Shown in pieces: positions 12,229 to 22,942 of a stretch of 64,000 nt of DNA. Below the pieces are notes generated by a model. That model worked only from the letters and a program-made list of their open reading frames with translations, had not been told where the DNA came from and ran no database searches. Origin of the DNA: Capra hircus. Its lineage: Eukaryota; Chordata; Mammalia; Artiodactyla; Bovidae. The position numbers were made by a program, and so were the translations under genes. Positions within the stretch are counted from its first letter, which is position 1, and every line of letters begins with the position of its first letter. The DNA is taken from assembly GCF_001704415.2 (NCBI RefSeq), contig NC_030821.1:35447210-35511209 (forward strand). Direction: 5' to 3'.

Positions 12229-12260
<32 letters not shown>

Positions 12261-12572
12261 CTCCCTAAGGAACTAGATACTGCTCCAGTTCAGTGAGGCC
12301 ACCACTTTCGCAGTAGTTTCAACAGAGAAAAATTAGGCAAAGTATCCAGGTTTCCAATGCCCTTGACTCACGGGGCCTTTCTCCCTTTTTGCAGGTTGCT
12401 GAAGACTTTTCTACTCTGAAGATGCTCTTTCATCCAGCTTTCTACTTAGTTTCTATGGGGAAAAACCAAGTAGCACCCAAATAACCACAGAAGGAGGCTC
12501 TCCTGTGAGTTCTTTAGAGAGAACAGTTCTGGACAGAACCTCCCCCATTCAAAGATGAATAAGGAAAAAACT
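11263..12572. other. Unassigned block with a weak candidate exon and a poly(A) tract
   Basis: About 1.3 kb without a named repeat. At 11653-11842 a 62-codon stop-free plus-strand stretch starts after a pyrimidine tract and CCCCAG, and ends at a GTAATC. It reads T/E/P/S-rich (MTVEEEVGLGEDTESPTVNQ). It could be an exon of an unknown or dead gene, or chance. I cannot name it. The rest shows nothing. Confidence 0.3.
12229..12257 (+). repeat. Poly(A) tract, 29 A
   Basis: An uninterrupted run of 29 adenines, with no recognisable SINE or LINE body directly upstream. It may be the tail of an unrecognised retroposed sequence, or a homopolymer expansion. Confidence 0.9.
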
Positions 12573-12797
12573 GGGGCTCCCCAGGTGGCACTAGTGGCTA
12601 AAGAACCCACTTAACAATGCAGGAGACATAAGAGTTGTGGGTTTGATCCCTGGGTTGGGATGATCTCCTGGAGGAGGGCATGGCAACCCACTCCAGTATT
12701 CTTGCCTGGAGAATCCCCATGGACAGAGGAGTCTGGCGGGCTGCAGTCCATGGGTTTGCAAAGAGTCAGACATGACTGAGTGACTGAGCACGCATGA
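12573..12797 (+). mobile_element. Bov-tA SINE
   Basis: Plus orientation. The head GGGGCTCCCCAGGTGGCACT and the B-box-like GGTTTGATCCC are followed by the core (CCACTCCAGTATTCTTGCCT) and the tail GAGTCAGACATGACTGAGTG. The flanks are A-rich, so no target-site duplication can be read safely. Confidence 0.93.
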
Positions 12798-12857
12798 GGA
12801 GAAAACCACCACTGTGAATCGAAAAAACCACACAAACTAATGTAGGAAGCATTTAAG

Positions 12858-13050
12858 AGGCAAGTTCCAGAATCAGAATCCAAGTTCTACCATTTTCTAG
12901 CCATGTAACCTTGGAGAAGATAATTGGTTTTTCTGTGCCTCATTTATAAACTGAGGTTAATCACTATGGAAAATAAAGATGTGGCAGTTAAGTGGGATAA
13001 GTATATAAAATACTTACCAAAATGTTTGACACATGGTAAATGTTAGGTTT
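12858..13050 (+). mobile_element. MIR SINE (ancient)
   Basis: MIR order is kept: a TTCTACCATTTTCTAGCCAT block, GTAACCTTGGAGAAG, a TGTGCCTCATTTATAAACTG block, and a terminal ACACATGGTAAATGTTAGG. Confidence 0.8.
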
Positions 13051-13635
13051 ATAATATCATCCTTATATTACTATGGCTTTGCAAAAATTTCACAACTAGT
13101 AAAAGAGAAATAATATTGGATGCATTGTTAACATTTTTTACCGAGTGTTTCTAGTTGTTCTCCCAGGCACATGTACTTTCCATCTCATTTAGTGTTAGGC
13201 AGGATGGTGTGAGTTGTTTTGATCATTGAAATGTGAGTAGAAGTCACATGTAACACTTTCGGGATGCAGCTTTAAGAATTAGTGTGTGAATTTGCCAAGC
13301 TCTTTCTCCCTCCATCTCTCCTCTTTCCAAACAGTGGGCATTCCATCTTACTTGTATCCTGGAGTAAGGATAACCTGAAGCAGAGCCCCAGCCACCGATT
13401 ATGAGTGAAAAAGAAAATCTTGTTGGGCTAAGTCACTAAGAAGTTTGGGTTTTTGTTACTGTAGCACAACTTAGTCTATATTGACTTATACAGAAGTAAA
13501 TAAGGGGAATATTTTTGAAAACTTATCTCCAGAAAAAAGCAAAAAGTAGACAATAATTGTTTTTTTATACCTAGAGAGACATTAAAGGTCAAATAGGTCT
13601 ATGGAGAAACAGCTCAAAAATGAGATGACAAAGTA
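13051..13635. other. Unassigned sequence
   Basis: About 0.6 kb. No repeat family or credible open frame is recognised. Confidence 0.45.
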
Positions 13636-13972
13636 TCAGCTCTAGGCTGAATATTTGTATGTCCCCTCAATTTTGATAAGTCAACCCCTAGTGTGATGGT
13701 ATTTGGAAGGAGGGCCTTTGGAAGGTACAGCCCTCATGAATGAGATTGGTCCTAACAAAAAAGACCTCAGAATGCTCCCACGCCCTCATTAGACCGCGTG
13801 AGGTTACAGCAAGAGGAAAAACATTTATGATCCAGCAAGAGGACCCGTCAGAATCTAGTAGCACTTTGATCTTAGATTTCTCAGTCTTCAAAACTGAAAG
13901 AAATAAATGTTTGTTGTTTAAGCCACCCAGTCTATGATATTTTGGCATAGCAGTCCAAATGAACTAAGACAG
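13636..13972 (+). mobile_element. MaLR-type (MLT1-like) solo LTR
   Basis: Matches the old ERVL-MaLR LTR layout in plus orientation: a GTATGTCCCC start region, AGTGTGATGGTATTTGGAAG, AGCCCTCATGAATGAGATTG, and a 3' segment AAGCCACCCAGTCTATGATA ending in GAACTAAGACA. It is a solo LTR with no coding part, diverged as expected for an element shared by placental mammals. The MLT1 name is from memory. Confidence 0.7.
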
Positions 13973-14588
13973 AATCCAGATGTGATTAACAGTGAGGAAG
14001 TGAAGTCAAAGAAAGAAAATCAGAAAATAAAGGTAGCAAGAGCTGGATCAGAGGTGAAACTGGCTTGTGCCATCCTTGCTGGAGCCCCACCTCAGAGTTC
14101 AGAAAGTAATCACAGATTTGCCCAAAGATTGCTACAATAATATTCCTGGCAATATTGTTTAGAATAGAGAAAAGGATACATTATGGATTACTTAATATCA
14201 AAAATAGAGGATTTGTTCAATAAATCTACACAAATAAGACATTTTTCCAAAGAAGACATACAGATGACCAACAGGTGCATGAAAAGATGCTCAACATCAC
14301 TGATCATCAGGCAAATGCAAATCAGAACCACAGAGAGATATAACCTCACACCTGTCAGAATGGCTATTATCCAAAAGATAACAAATAACAAGTGTTGGGG
14401 AGGACGTGGGGAAAACCCTTGTGCACTGTTGTGGGGAATGTAAATTGGCGCAGCCACTATGGAAAACAGCATTCAGATGCCTCAAAAAATTAAAAACAGA
14501 ACTACCATGTGCCCCAGGAATTTCACTCCTGAGTATTAATCCAAAGGAAACAAAAACACTAATTTGAAAAGATACATGCACCCCTATG

Positions 14589-14752
14589 TGACTTCACTTT
14601 CACTTTTCACTTTCATGCTTTGGAGAAGGAAACGGCAACCGACTCCAGTGTTCTTGCCTGGAGAATCCCGGGGATGGGGGAGCCTGGTGGGCTGCCGTCT
14701 ATGGGATCACACAGAGTCGGACACGACTGAAGCGACTTAGCAGGAGCAGCAG
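14589..14752 (+). mobile_element. BOV-A2 SINE, single monomer
   Basis: Plus orientation. It begins in the inter-monomer linker (GACTTCACTTTCACTTTTCA), then has one core unit (CACTCCAGTG..TCTTGCCTGG), and ends GACTGAAGCGACTTAGCAGG AGCAGCAG. The first monomer is missing through 5' truncation. Confidence 0.9.
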
Positions 14753-14880
14753 CATGTTCACTGTAGCATTATTTACAATAGTCACGATATAGAAGCCACT
14801 CAACTGTCCATCAATAGAGAAATGGATAAAGATATGACAGATTATACAATACATTGCTCAGCCATAAAAAGGAATGACAT

Positions 14881-15080
14881 CTTTTATTTATTTATTTATT
14901 TTTTAAACTTGTTATTTTGTATTGGAGTATAGCCGATTAACAATGCTATGATAGTTTCAGGTGAATGGTGGAGGGACTCAGCCATACATATACATGTATG
15001 TATTGCATATTTATATGTATATACATTCTCTCCCAAACTCCCCTCCCCTCCAGGCTGCCACATAACACTGAGCAGTTCCA
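14881..15080 (-). mobile_element. Ruminant L1 3'-end fragment
   Basis: Minus orientation. A TTTATTTATTTATT tract is followed by TATTGGAGTATAGCCGATTA, GTTTCAGGTGAATGG and a polypyrimidine block. It interrupts the older L1 just before the segment encoding the ATCTTGCC motif. A CATCTT hexamer occurs at both borders and may be the target-site duplication. Confidence 0.75.
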
Positions 15081-16022
15081 TCTTGCCGTTTGTAACAACA
15101 CGGATGGACCCAGAAGGTATAATGCTAAATGAAATAAGTCAGACAGGGAAAAACAAATACTTCATGCTTTCACTCATACATGGGATCTAAAAAACAACAC
15201 AAATGGATAAACATAACAGAAACAGACTCATAGATACAGAGAACAGGTGGTTGCCTCAAGGGAAGGAGGTCAAGGAAAGAAAGAAATAGATAAATTAAGA
15301 GGCACAAACTTCAAGCTGCAAAACAGATCAGTCATGAGTATGAACTGTATAGTGTGGGGAGCATAGAAATTATGCAGTGTCTTTGCATGGTGACAGACAA
15401 TAACAAGCTGTATTCCAGTGTCACTTTGATAGGTATAGAAATACTAAATCACCATGTTGTATAACACAAACTTTGGATTATAGAATGATCATAATTCAAA
15501 AACATACAAATACATTCATAAGAAAAGAGATCTGATTTGTGTTTACCAGAAGCAAGAGGATTGGGGAAAGGAAACTAGATCAAGGTGGTCCAAAGGTACA
15601 CACTTCCAGTTATAAGATAAATACTAGGGATGTAATGTACAAAGATGACTAATAATGCTGTATGTTATATACAAAAGTTGTTAAGAGAGTGAAGACTAAA
15701 GTTTTCATCACACACACAAAAATTCTTTTCTGTATTTTTAATTTTGCTGTATGAGATGACGGGTGTCCATTAAACTTATTGTGGTAATCATTTCATGATG
15801 TACTAAGTGAAATGACTATGCTGTCCACCTTACTCTTATACAGTGTTGCAGTCAACTATGTCTCAATAAAACTGGAAGAAAAATAATCGTAAAAGGTAAG
15901 TATCACCAAGTTATAAGAACCAAAAACTGCACTTAGAGCATAACATTTGCTCTGAAACATTTACATAAAAAAAGAATACACTGGGGATAACAATATCAAA
16001 AATAGAGGATTTGTTCAATAAA

Positions 16023-17321
16023 CCTATGCAAACCTTTATAAATTTATGATGGTGCTGTACAAACAGATTGTTCAGTATTAATGGAAATGTTCTGCATTTG
16101 TGTTATACAACAGTCACTGCCACATGTAGCAGTATTACAGGAATGTGATTTTTTAATTTAATTTTGTGTTACTTAATGAATTTTATTTAATTAAAATGGC
16201 CACATTGACCAGTGGTTTATGATAAGGACAGCTCATGTTTTAAAATGATAATGTAGATCTGTATTTGTTGGCATAAAAAGTGCCCATAATATATTGCTAA
16301 GGTAGGTTATATGGAGATTTATAACTGACATTTTTGTGTATGTGCATGAATGTGTGTGTTCACACACATAAATTTTTTCTGTACTGTCTGAAGTTCCCAA
16401 TGGAGATTTTAATAATCTTTTTAATATACAGAAAGATACAACCATTTTCATTTAAAAAACAAAATTGCTAAAAGCTAGTACTTGTAATATTACAGGAAAA
16501 CTGCAGATAGTATTGAAAATTGATGTAATTATTTTGAAAAAAGTAAATATTTCTGTGCCTCAAGAATGTATATTAAAATAACTCTCAAAAGAAGGAAAAA
16601 AGATATAAAATAACTCTCAAAAGAAGGGACAAACAAAAATGTTGTCCCTAGGGAATAGTTATTTCCAAGTTATTTTGCAGTGAGTTAATTACAGCTCTCT
16701 TTAAATGCATTTACAGATTATAGTGGAAAATGAAGAGGAAAAAATGTTAAAAGATGACAATATAGTAGAAAGCTATCTATTTTCCATTATAATTTTAATA
16801 TTGCTCTCTCAGTAAATAAATCTTTGTAGAATAGATAGTGCATGTAAAGGATAAACAGCGCTAACCACTAAAATAACACCCCTGGTTCTCAAGGATGTAA
16901 CACCACTAAGGTTTATCAGTCATTTACATCATAGTCTGATGTAGTAGGGGCAGTTGCCCTGAATGGCTGTCTTCTGACTGGTAACTCCTTTCATCCCTTG
17001 GCTTCACTGTCACTGTGGAAGGGAAGAGTGAGCATAGAGGATCATGCAGAGTTTGACAGCCAGATCTATATCCCATTGACCAGAATACAGTCCGGTGACC
17101 CTGATCCAACTGCAAGGGACCTTGGTCAGTGTAATCTTCCTCTACGCCCAAGAAAAAAGTTGGGAACAGACCAGCCAGTCTCTGTAGAACTTGGCAAGTC
17201 AAACCAAGTTCATTTGCTTTCTTGCAAGCTTCTTAAGTGGGTCAATCACATTGGTGGATGCTACTATTAGAGTGCCAAAGACTATATTTCAGAATTTTTT
17301 TTAATTCAGAAAATCACTAGT
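16023..17321. other. Unassigned AT-rich block
   Basis: About 1.3 kb. The first part may continue an old L1 host sequence. It contains a short tandem duplication (16574-16595 and 16606-16627, period 32, 22 bases identical: TAAAATAACTCTCAAAAGAA plus GG). The open frames at 16924-17270 show no domain. Confidence 0.4.
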
Positions 17322-17688
17322 ATAGTATAACGGTCTTCAGGCTGCTATACCAAAATACCAAGGACAGGTGGCCTAAACAAAAGACATTCATTTCTTGTAA
17401 TGCTGGAGACTGGAAAGTCCAAGATCAAGGTGCTAGCAGCTTCTATGTCTGATGGAGCCTACTCCCTGATTCACAGACGGTTTTTTTCTTGCTATAACTA
17501 CTCATGGCTGAAAGAGGCAAGGAACTCTATGGGGTCTCTTTCAGAGAACAGTCTCATTCTTGAGGGCTCTGCCCTCACGACCTAACAACTCTCAAAGGAC
17601 CCACATTTAAATATCATTCCACTAGGGGTTGGGATGTAACGTATGAACTCTGGGAAACACAAATATTCAGTCTATAGCAATAATAACT
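17322..17688 (-). mobile_element. MaLR-type (MLT1-like) solo LTR
   Basis: The same LTR type as at 13636 but in minus orientation: GGCTGCTATACCAAAATACC, ATGCTGGAGACTGGAAAGTC, the AAGATCAAGGTGCTAGCAG block, and an end near AAATATTCAGTCTATAGCA. No internal region is attached. Confidence 0.7.
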
Positions 17689-17689
17689 A

Positions 17690-18362
17690 GAAAACAAAGA
17701 TCATGGCATCCGGTCCCATCACTTCATGGGAAATAGATGGGGAAACAGTGGAAACAGTGTCAGACTTCATTTTTGGGGGCTCCAAAATCACAGCAGATGG
17801 TGATTGCAGCCATGAAATTAAAAGACGTTTACTCCTTGGAAGAAAAGTTATGACCAACCTAGATAGCATATGCAAAAGCAGAGACATTACTTTGCCAACA
17901 AAGGTCCGTCTAGTCAAGGCTATGGTTTTTCCTGTGGTCATGTATGGATGTGAGAGTCGGACTGTGAAGAAGGCTGAGCACCGAAGAATTGATGCTTTTG
18001 AACTGTGGTGTCGGAGAAGACTCTTGAGAGTCCCTTGGACTGCAAGGAGATCCAACCAATCCACCCTGAAGGAGATCAGCCCTGAGATTTCTTTGGAAGG
18101 ACTGATGCTAAAGCTGAAACTCCAGTACTTTGGCCAATTCATGAGGAGTTGACTCATTGGAAAAGACTCTGATGTTGGGAGGGATCAGGGGCAGGAGGCG
18201 AAGGGGACGACTAAGGATGAGATGGCTGGATGGCATCACTGACTCGATGGACATGAGTCTGAGTGAACTCTGGGAGTTGGTGATGGACAGGGATGCCTGG
18301 CATGCTGCGATTCATGGGGTCGCAAAGAGTCGGACATGGTTGAGCGACTGAACTGAACTGAT
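17690..18362 (+). mobile_element. BovB LINE 3' fragment
   Basis: 5'-truncated BovB in plus orientation, from GAAAACAAAGATCATGGCAT to the terminal GAACTGAACTGATG. It covers the end of ORF2 after the catalytic palm and the short 3' UTR. It lies tail to tail with the BovB at 19078, making a large inverted repeat. Confidence 0.95.
17703..18152 (+). pseudogene. BovB ORF2 C-terminal remnant
   Basis: 149 open codons encoding the RT thumb/C-terminal part: MASGPITSWEIDGETVETVS at the start, GGSKITADGDCSHEIKRRLL around residues 25-44, and the AMVFPVVMYGCESRTVKKAE block near 73-92. The catalytic YADD lies upstream of the truncation and is absent. Not a host gene. Confidence 0.9.
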
Positions 18363-18389
18363 GTTCCTACTGCCCCAAATTCACTATCT

Positions 18390-18780
18390 TCTACCATTTT
18401 GACACATAACATTTTCTTTTGATATCATACTGTACTCTACATATCACTCTGCACATTGACTTTGGCATCAGTGTGTTTTGAGAACAATCAGTGTTAATAC
18501 TTCACATTCTAATTCACTTCTTTTAATTGTAACAATGTAGTTCATTGAATAAAACATATCTATTTATCAATTACTGGATATGGTAGCTATTCTCACTTTT
18601 CTCTGTAACAATGCTGCATAGGATAGCTTTCAGCATATCTCCTTATGCATATGTGAGAAGCTATGCATATGCAAGTTTCTAGAAGGGAAACTGCAAGGTC
18701 AAAATCACTCAACTTTTTCAAAATTTTAATATTGTATAACATATACACATTTGAAGATGTAAAGCATACATTTGTCAAAT
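18390..18780 (-). mobile_element. Old L1 (L1M) 3' region, probable
   Basis: The minus-strand pattern of an L1M 3' end is visible: TGTAACAATGCTGCATAGGA, a GCATATGCAAGTTTCTAGAA block, and a 'gggaaactgcaaggtcaaaa' block. The remainder up to 19067 (including an open stretch 18815-19054) is unassigned. Confidence 0.6.
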
Positions 18781-19077
18781 TTGCAGATGACACAACTCAA
18801 AAGGGAGAGGTGATATGACAGATGACAAAAATCAATGTTCAAACTTTAATAAGTTAGAATACAGAGCTATTAAAATCACCAAGATAGAATTTAAGAAAGA
18901 TAAAATCTTCCATTTAGTCAAAAAAATTAAATGCCCATTGCAGAGAGACAGAAATAGAACTACACAGCAGTTATCCAAAAAATATCTGGGGGTGTTAGTC
19001 AACCCCAACTTTGTTCTGAGTCAACCATGTTTAGACATCAAAAATGTATACTAATATACAAATATGGATATTGGTAT

Positions 19078-20178
19078 CAGTTCAGTTCCGTTTAGTCACT
19101 TAGTCGTGTCCGACTCTTTGCGACCCCATGAATCGCAGCACGCCAGGCCTCCCTGTCCATCACCAACTCCCAGAGTTCACTCAGACTTGCATCCATCAAG
19201 TCAGTGATACCATCCAGCCATCTCATCCTCGGTCGTCCCCTTCTCCTCCTGCCCCCAATCCCTCCAGCATCAAAGTCTTCCAATGAGTCAACTCTTCGCA
19301 TGAGGTGGCCAAAGTACTGGAGTTTCAGCTTTAGCATCATTCCTTCCAAAGAAATCCCAGGGTTGATCTCCTCCAGAATGGACTGGTTGGATCTCCTTGC
19401 AGTCCAAGGGACTCTCAAGAGTCTTCTCCAACACCACAGTTCAAAAGCATCAATTCCTCAGCCTTCTTCACAGTCCAACTCTCACATCCATATATGACCA
19501 CAGGAAAAACCATAGCCTTGACTAGATGGACCTTTGTTGGCAAAGTAATGTCTCTGCTTTTGCATATGCTATCTAGGTTGGTCATAACTTTTCTTCCAAG
19601 GAGTAAGCGTCTTTTAATTTCATGGCTGCAGTCACCATCTGCAGTGATTTTTGGAGCCCAAAAAATAAAGTCTGACACTGTTTCCACTGTTTCCCCATCT
19701 ATTTCCCATGAAGTGATGGGACCAGATGCCATGATCTTCGTTTTCTGAATGTTGAGCTTTAAGCCAACTTTTTCCCTCTCCTCTTTCACTTTCATCAAGA
19801 AGCTTTTTAGTTCCTCTTCACTTTCTGCCATAAGGGCGGTGTCATCTGCATATCTGAGGTTATTGATATTTCTCCCAGCAATCTTGATTCCAGCTTGTGT
19901 TTCTTCCAGTCCAGCATTTCTCATGATGTACTCTAGCTGGAAGTTAAATAAGCAGGGTGACAATATACAGCCTTGACGTACTCCTTTTCCTATTTGGAAC
20001 CAGTCTGTTGTTCCATGTCCAGTTCTAACTGTTGCTTCCTGACCTGCATACAGATTTCTCAAGAGGCAGGTGAGGTGGTCTGGGATTCCCATCTCTTTCA
20101 GAATTTTCCAGTTTATTGTGATCCACACAGTCAAAGGCTTTGGCATCGTCAATAAAACAGAAATAGATGTTTTTCTGC
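19078..20178 (-). mobile_element. BovB LINE, 5'-truncated, with TSD
   Basis: Minus orientation, 1.1 kb. The 3' tail (CAGTTCAGTTCCGTTTAGTC) is at the low end and the truncation inside the RT domain is at the high end. It is flanked by a perfect 10-bp target-site duplication ATATTGGTAT at 19068-19077 and 20179-20188. This is one of the better preserved frames in the window. Confidence 0.97.
19415..20152 (-). pseudogene. BovB ORF2 remnant with intact RT palm
   Basis: 245 open codons of reverse transcriptase. LLRNLYAGQEATVRTGHG is near residues 30-47, the motif B block KGVRQGCILSPCLFNF at about 56-71, and the catalytic NNLRYADD at 97-104. The thumb follows (AMVFPVVIYGCESWTVKKAE) before a frameshift close to the end. 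The first catalytic aspartate block and the endonuclease were lost by 5' truncation, so no active enzyme can result. Confidence 0.92.
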
Positions 20179-20188
20179 ATATTGGTAT

Positions 20189-20529
20189 ACAGCTCTATTA
20201 ATAGAATACTAAGTGTAAAACTCTAAATTTAATTCCACTTTACCAAGTCAGAATTCCATGGTACTCAAATGAAACGAATTCATAGCAACATAAGCAAAAA
20301 AGAGAAAGCAGTGACTTCACACACTACACTGTAGAGAGGATGGGGTTGGAGTTAGGCTGGGAGAAATATCAGGGCCTCAAAAGCTGCTTTGACTCCATCC
20401 CTCCCCTTTACTATCTCTTATCGAGACATTTCTCTTCCTGCTGGATTTATTCATAAGCCACCAACTGCATGAGGCTGGCCATGGCCATACAGTGATCTTC
20501 ATCTACATTTTCAATTCAGAAATTCCTTT
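20189..20529. other. Unassigned sequence
   Basis: About 340 bp between a BovB and an L1 3' end. Nothing recognised. Confidence 0.5.
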
Positions 20530-21138
20530 TGGCAGAAACACGGATGGACCTAGAGATTGTCACACTAAGCGAAGTAAGTCAGACAGAAAAGGACAAATAT
20601 CATATGATATCGCATGTATGTGGAACCTAAGAAAAGGGTACAAATGAACTTATCTACAAAACAGAAGTAGAGTCACAGATGTGGAAAATAAACATGGTTA
20701 CCAGTGGGTAACTGTGCAGCAGAGGGAAGAGGAGCATACATTGGAAGGTCGGGGTTGACATACACGCTACTATACATAAAATAGACGATGAATAAGGGTC
20801 TACTGTATAGCACGGGGAACTGTATTTAATACTCTGTAATGGCCTATATGGAAATAGAATCTCAAAAAAGAGTGGATATATGTACATACATTCCCTGGTG
20901 GCTCAGTGGTAAAGAATCCACCTGCCAATGCAGGAGATGCCAGTCTGTCCTTGAGTAAAGAAAATCCCCTGGAGAAGGAAACAGCAAGTCACTTCAATAT
21001 TCCTGAGTAGGAAATCCCATGGACAGCGGAACTTGGTAGGCTACTGTCCATGGGTTCCAAAGAGTCGGACATGACTTAGTGTATAGCATTCACTTTGCTG
21101 TATGCCTAAAATTAACACAACATTTTAAACCAACTATA
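20530..21138 (+). mobile_element. Ruminant/cetartiodactyl L1 3' end
   Basis: Plus orientation. It contains AACACGGATGGACCTAGAGA, AGCGAAGTAAGTCAGACAGA, CAAAACAGAAGTAGAGTCAC, AGGGTCTACTGTATAGCACG and TAATGGCCTATATGGAAATA, then after a SINE CACTTTGCTGTATGCC and AACACAACATTTTAAACCAA. The last 3' bases may resume after the Bov-tA at 21139-21347 as AATAAAAATTAAATTTAAAA. Confidence 0.85.
20892..21085 (+). mobile_element. Bov-tA SINE, diverged
   Basis: Inserted in the L1 3' end. The head TTCCCTGGTGGCTCAGTGGT is followed by a diverged core (AATCCCATGGACAGCGGAAC) and the tail GAGTCGGACATGACTTAGTG. L1 sequence resumes at about 21090 (CACTTTGCTGTA), so the insertion is younger than the L1. Confidence 0.9.
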
Positions 21139-21347
21139 AAGTGAAGTGAAGTCGCTCAGTCGTGCCCGACTCTTTGCGACCCCGTGGACTGTAGCCCATC
21201 AAGCTCCTCCATCCATGGGATTCTCCAGGCAAGAATACTGGAGTGGGTTGCCATTTCCTTCTCCAGGGGACCTTCCCGACCCAGGGATCAAACCCGGGTC
21301 TCCCACATTGCAGGCAGACGCTTTAACCTTTGAGCCACCAGGGAAGC
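21139..21347 (-). mobile_element. Bov-tA SINE, well preserved
   Basis: Minus orientation and nearly complete: AAGTGAAGTCGCTCAGTCGT, CTCCATCCATGGGATTCTCC, GGGATCAAACCCGGGTCTCC and the head end GAGCCACCAGGGAAGCC. It also lies in the L1 3' end, which resumes as AATAAAAATTAAA. Confidence 0.94.
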
Positions 21348-21439
21348 CATATACTGAAATAAAAATTAAATTTAAAAAAAAAACACAATTAAAAAAAAAA
21401 AGAGGAACTCTGACAGAAGGTCTCTTCTTGACCAATGCA

Positions 21440-21956
21440 ATGGACCAAATGTATGTGTCCACCCAAAATTCCAGTGTTGAAATTCTAACCTCCAGTGTGA
21501 TGGTAGTAGGAGGTGGGGCCTTTGGAAGGTAATTAGGTCATGAGTATGGAGCCTCAGAAATGAAATAAGTGCCTTTATAAAAGTACCCTGGAGAGATCTC
21601 TCATCCTTTTTTTTTTTTTTTTTGGCCATGTGTAGATATGAAAAGTCAGTCATCTGCAATCTAGCAGAGGGCTCTCATCAGAACCAGCCACACTGGTACA
21701 GATCTTGGACTTCCACCCCTGAGAACTGTGAGAAGTAAATTTCTGCTCTTTAAAAGCAAGCCCATCTAGATCCTCTGGAGAAGGGAATGGCAAGCCACTC
21801 CAGTATTCTTGCCTGGAGAATCTCATGGACAGAGGAACCTGGAGGGCTACCGTCCACAGGGTCTCACAGAGTTGGACATGACTGAAGCCACTGAGCATGC
21901 ACACACATGCACAATCTTTGCTACTTTGTTACAGCAGCCCAAACTCAGACTCCTAA
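21440..21956 (+). mobile_element. MaLR-type LTR split by a SINE
   Basis: Plus orientation: ATGTATGTGTCCACCC, CCAGTGTGATGGTAGTAGGA, GTGGGGCCTTTGGAAGGTAA, a T19 run, ACTGTGAGAAGTAAATTTCT, then a SINE, then GCTACTTTGTTACAGCAGCC and a terminal AGACTCCTAACA. The T19 run near 21610 sits in the middle of the LTR and is not part of the family pattern. It may mark a further tiny insertion. Confidence 0.7.
21770..21900 (+). mobile_element. Bov-tA SINE core, 5' truncated
   Basis: Only the core is present: CCTCTGGAGAAGGGAATGGC, CACTCCAGTATTCTTGCCTG and the tail ACATGACTGAAGCCACTGAG. The tRNA head is missing. It lies inside the MaLR LTR. Confidence 0.9.
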
Positions 21957-22732
21957 CAAGTGTCTCGTGTCCACACCGTGGACAAATCAGAATGGCAGTC
22001 CCTTGTAAAATCAGTGGTTTCAGGAGGGAGAGGGACAACTGCTCCATAGCCCTACGGAGATCACTGTTGACCAGGAAGCCAGTTTGTATCTCCTAAAGTC
22101 ATCACTTTTCACCCTGGAGTCATTGGGCAAATAGTGTACCAGCGAGTTTAATCAACCTGCTTGCTTTTCCTAGAACTCTCCTTCCTTTCTTTATCTTACT
22201 TAGACTGTGTGGTCAACATCACATAGATAAGAGTCCTAGATATGAGACAGGTAACCCAAACTATGTGATATTTATTCACTATGTGACTTTTTCACACTGG
22301 TTTTATATTTTTAAGATTTATAAAATAGAATAGTTATGTATCATGACTAATATCAAGCAAAGTATTCCTATCAGTGGAAGGAAGCCTTTGTAAATGATTG
22401 TGGCAGATATAATGAGAGTACCTGCTTGAACTATGTGTCTGGTTCATTATTGAACTTGACACTTACTGAGCTTTGGCTACACAACCCCACAGATGTGGGG
22501 GTTTATATTTAAATATAAATAAATAGATATATTTATCTATACCAAGGGATTTATAATCTCACAAGTGGAACCAAACTGTGTGAATAATAACCAGATGGAT
22601 CATATGCAGGGGTAGATTTAATCAGCTGATAGTTTCTGAGTCATAGTCCTTGATCAACTCATATCTTATGAGGGTGACTCAGTAGAATGCAGACAAGAAA
22701 AAGATGTTTGGGAAAAAAATGAGATCCTATAG
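21957..22732. other. Unassigned sequence
   Basis: About 0.8 kb, including an AT-rich patch (22500-22550). No repeat or gene recognised. Confidence 0.45.
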
Positions 22733-22942
22733 GGGATTCCCAGGTGGCACTAGTGGTAAAGATCCTGCCTGCCAACGTAGGCGACATAAGAGACTCAGGT
22801 TCAATTCCTGGGGTGGGAAGATCCCCTGGAGGAGGGCATGGCAACTCCAGTATTCTTGCCTGGAGAATCCCATGGACAGAGGAGCCTGACAGGCTATAGT
22901 CCATAGGGTCGCAAAGAGTCTCACAAGACTGAAGCGACTCAG
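22733..22942 (+). mobile_element. Bov-tA SINE
   Basis: Complete plus-oriented copy: GGGATTCCCAGGTGGCACTA, CAGGTTCAATTCCTGG, GGAGAATCCCATGGACAGAG and the tail AAGACTGAAGCGACTCAGCA. No reliable target-site duplication. Confidence 0.93.

Larger units (their letters stand above)
14225..15895 (+). mobile_element. Old L1 (L1MA/L1MB-type) 3' part, with insertions
   Basis: The end of L1 ORF2 and the 3' UTR in plus orientation. It runs through GACCAACAGGTGCATGAAAA and the ATCATCAGGCAAATGCAAAT block to GACCCAGAAGGTATAATGCT and a terminal GTCTCAATAAAACTGG. It is interrupted by a BOV-A2 monomer (14589-14752) and by a minus-strand L1 3' fragment (14881-15080). Two 3'-UTR-like segments (15085-15480 and 15505-15890) sit in tandem, so two L1 subfamilies may be present. 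Many stops; inactive. Confidence 0.85.
14194..16022 (+). repeat. 31-bp exact direct repeat flanking an L1 block
   Basis: Positions 14194-14224 and 15992-16022 are identical over 31 bases (both contain ATAGAGGATTTGTTCAATAA). They lie about 1.8 kb apart on either side of the old L1. Upstream of each copy there is further weaker similarity. Either it is an unusually long target-site duplication or the two are ends of the same host L1M sequence. Confidence 0.75.

Noticed and set aside
21199..21659. Lysine/phenylalanine-rich frames
   Set aside because: They arise from a SINE plus A/T homopolymers and are not conserved coding.
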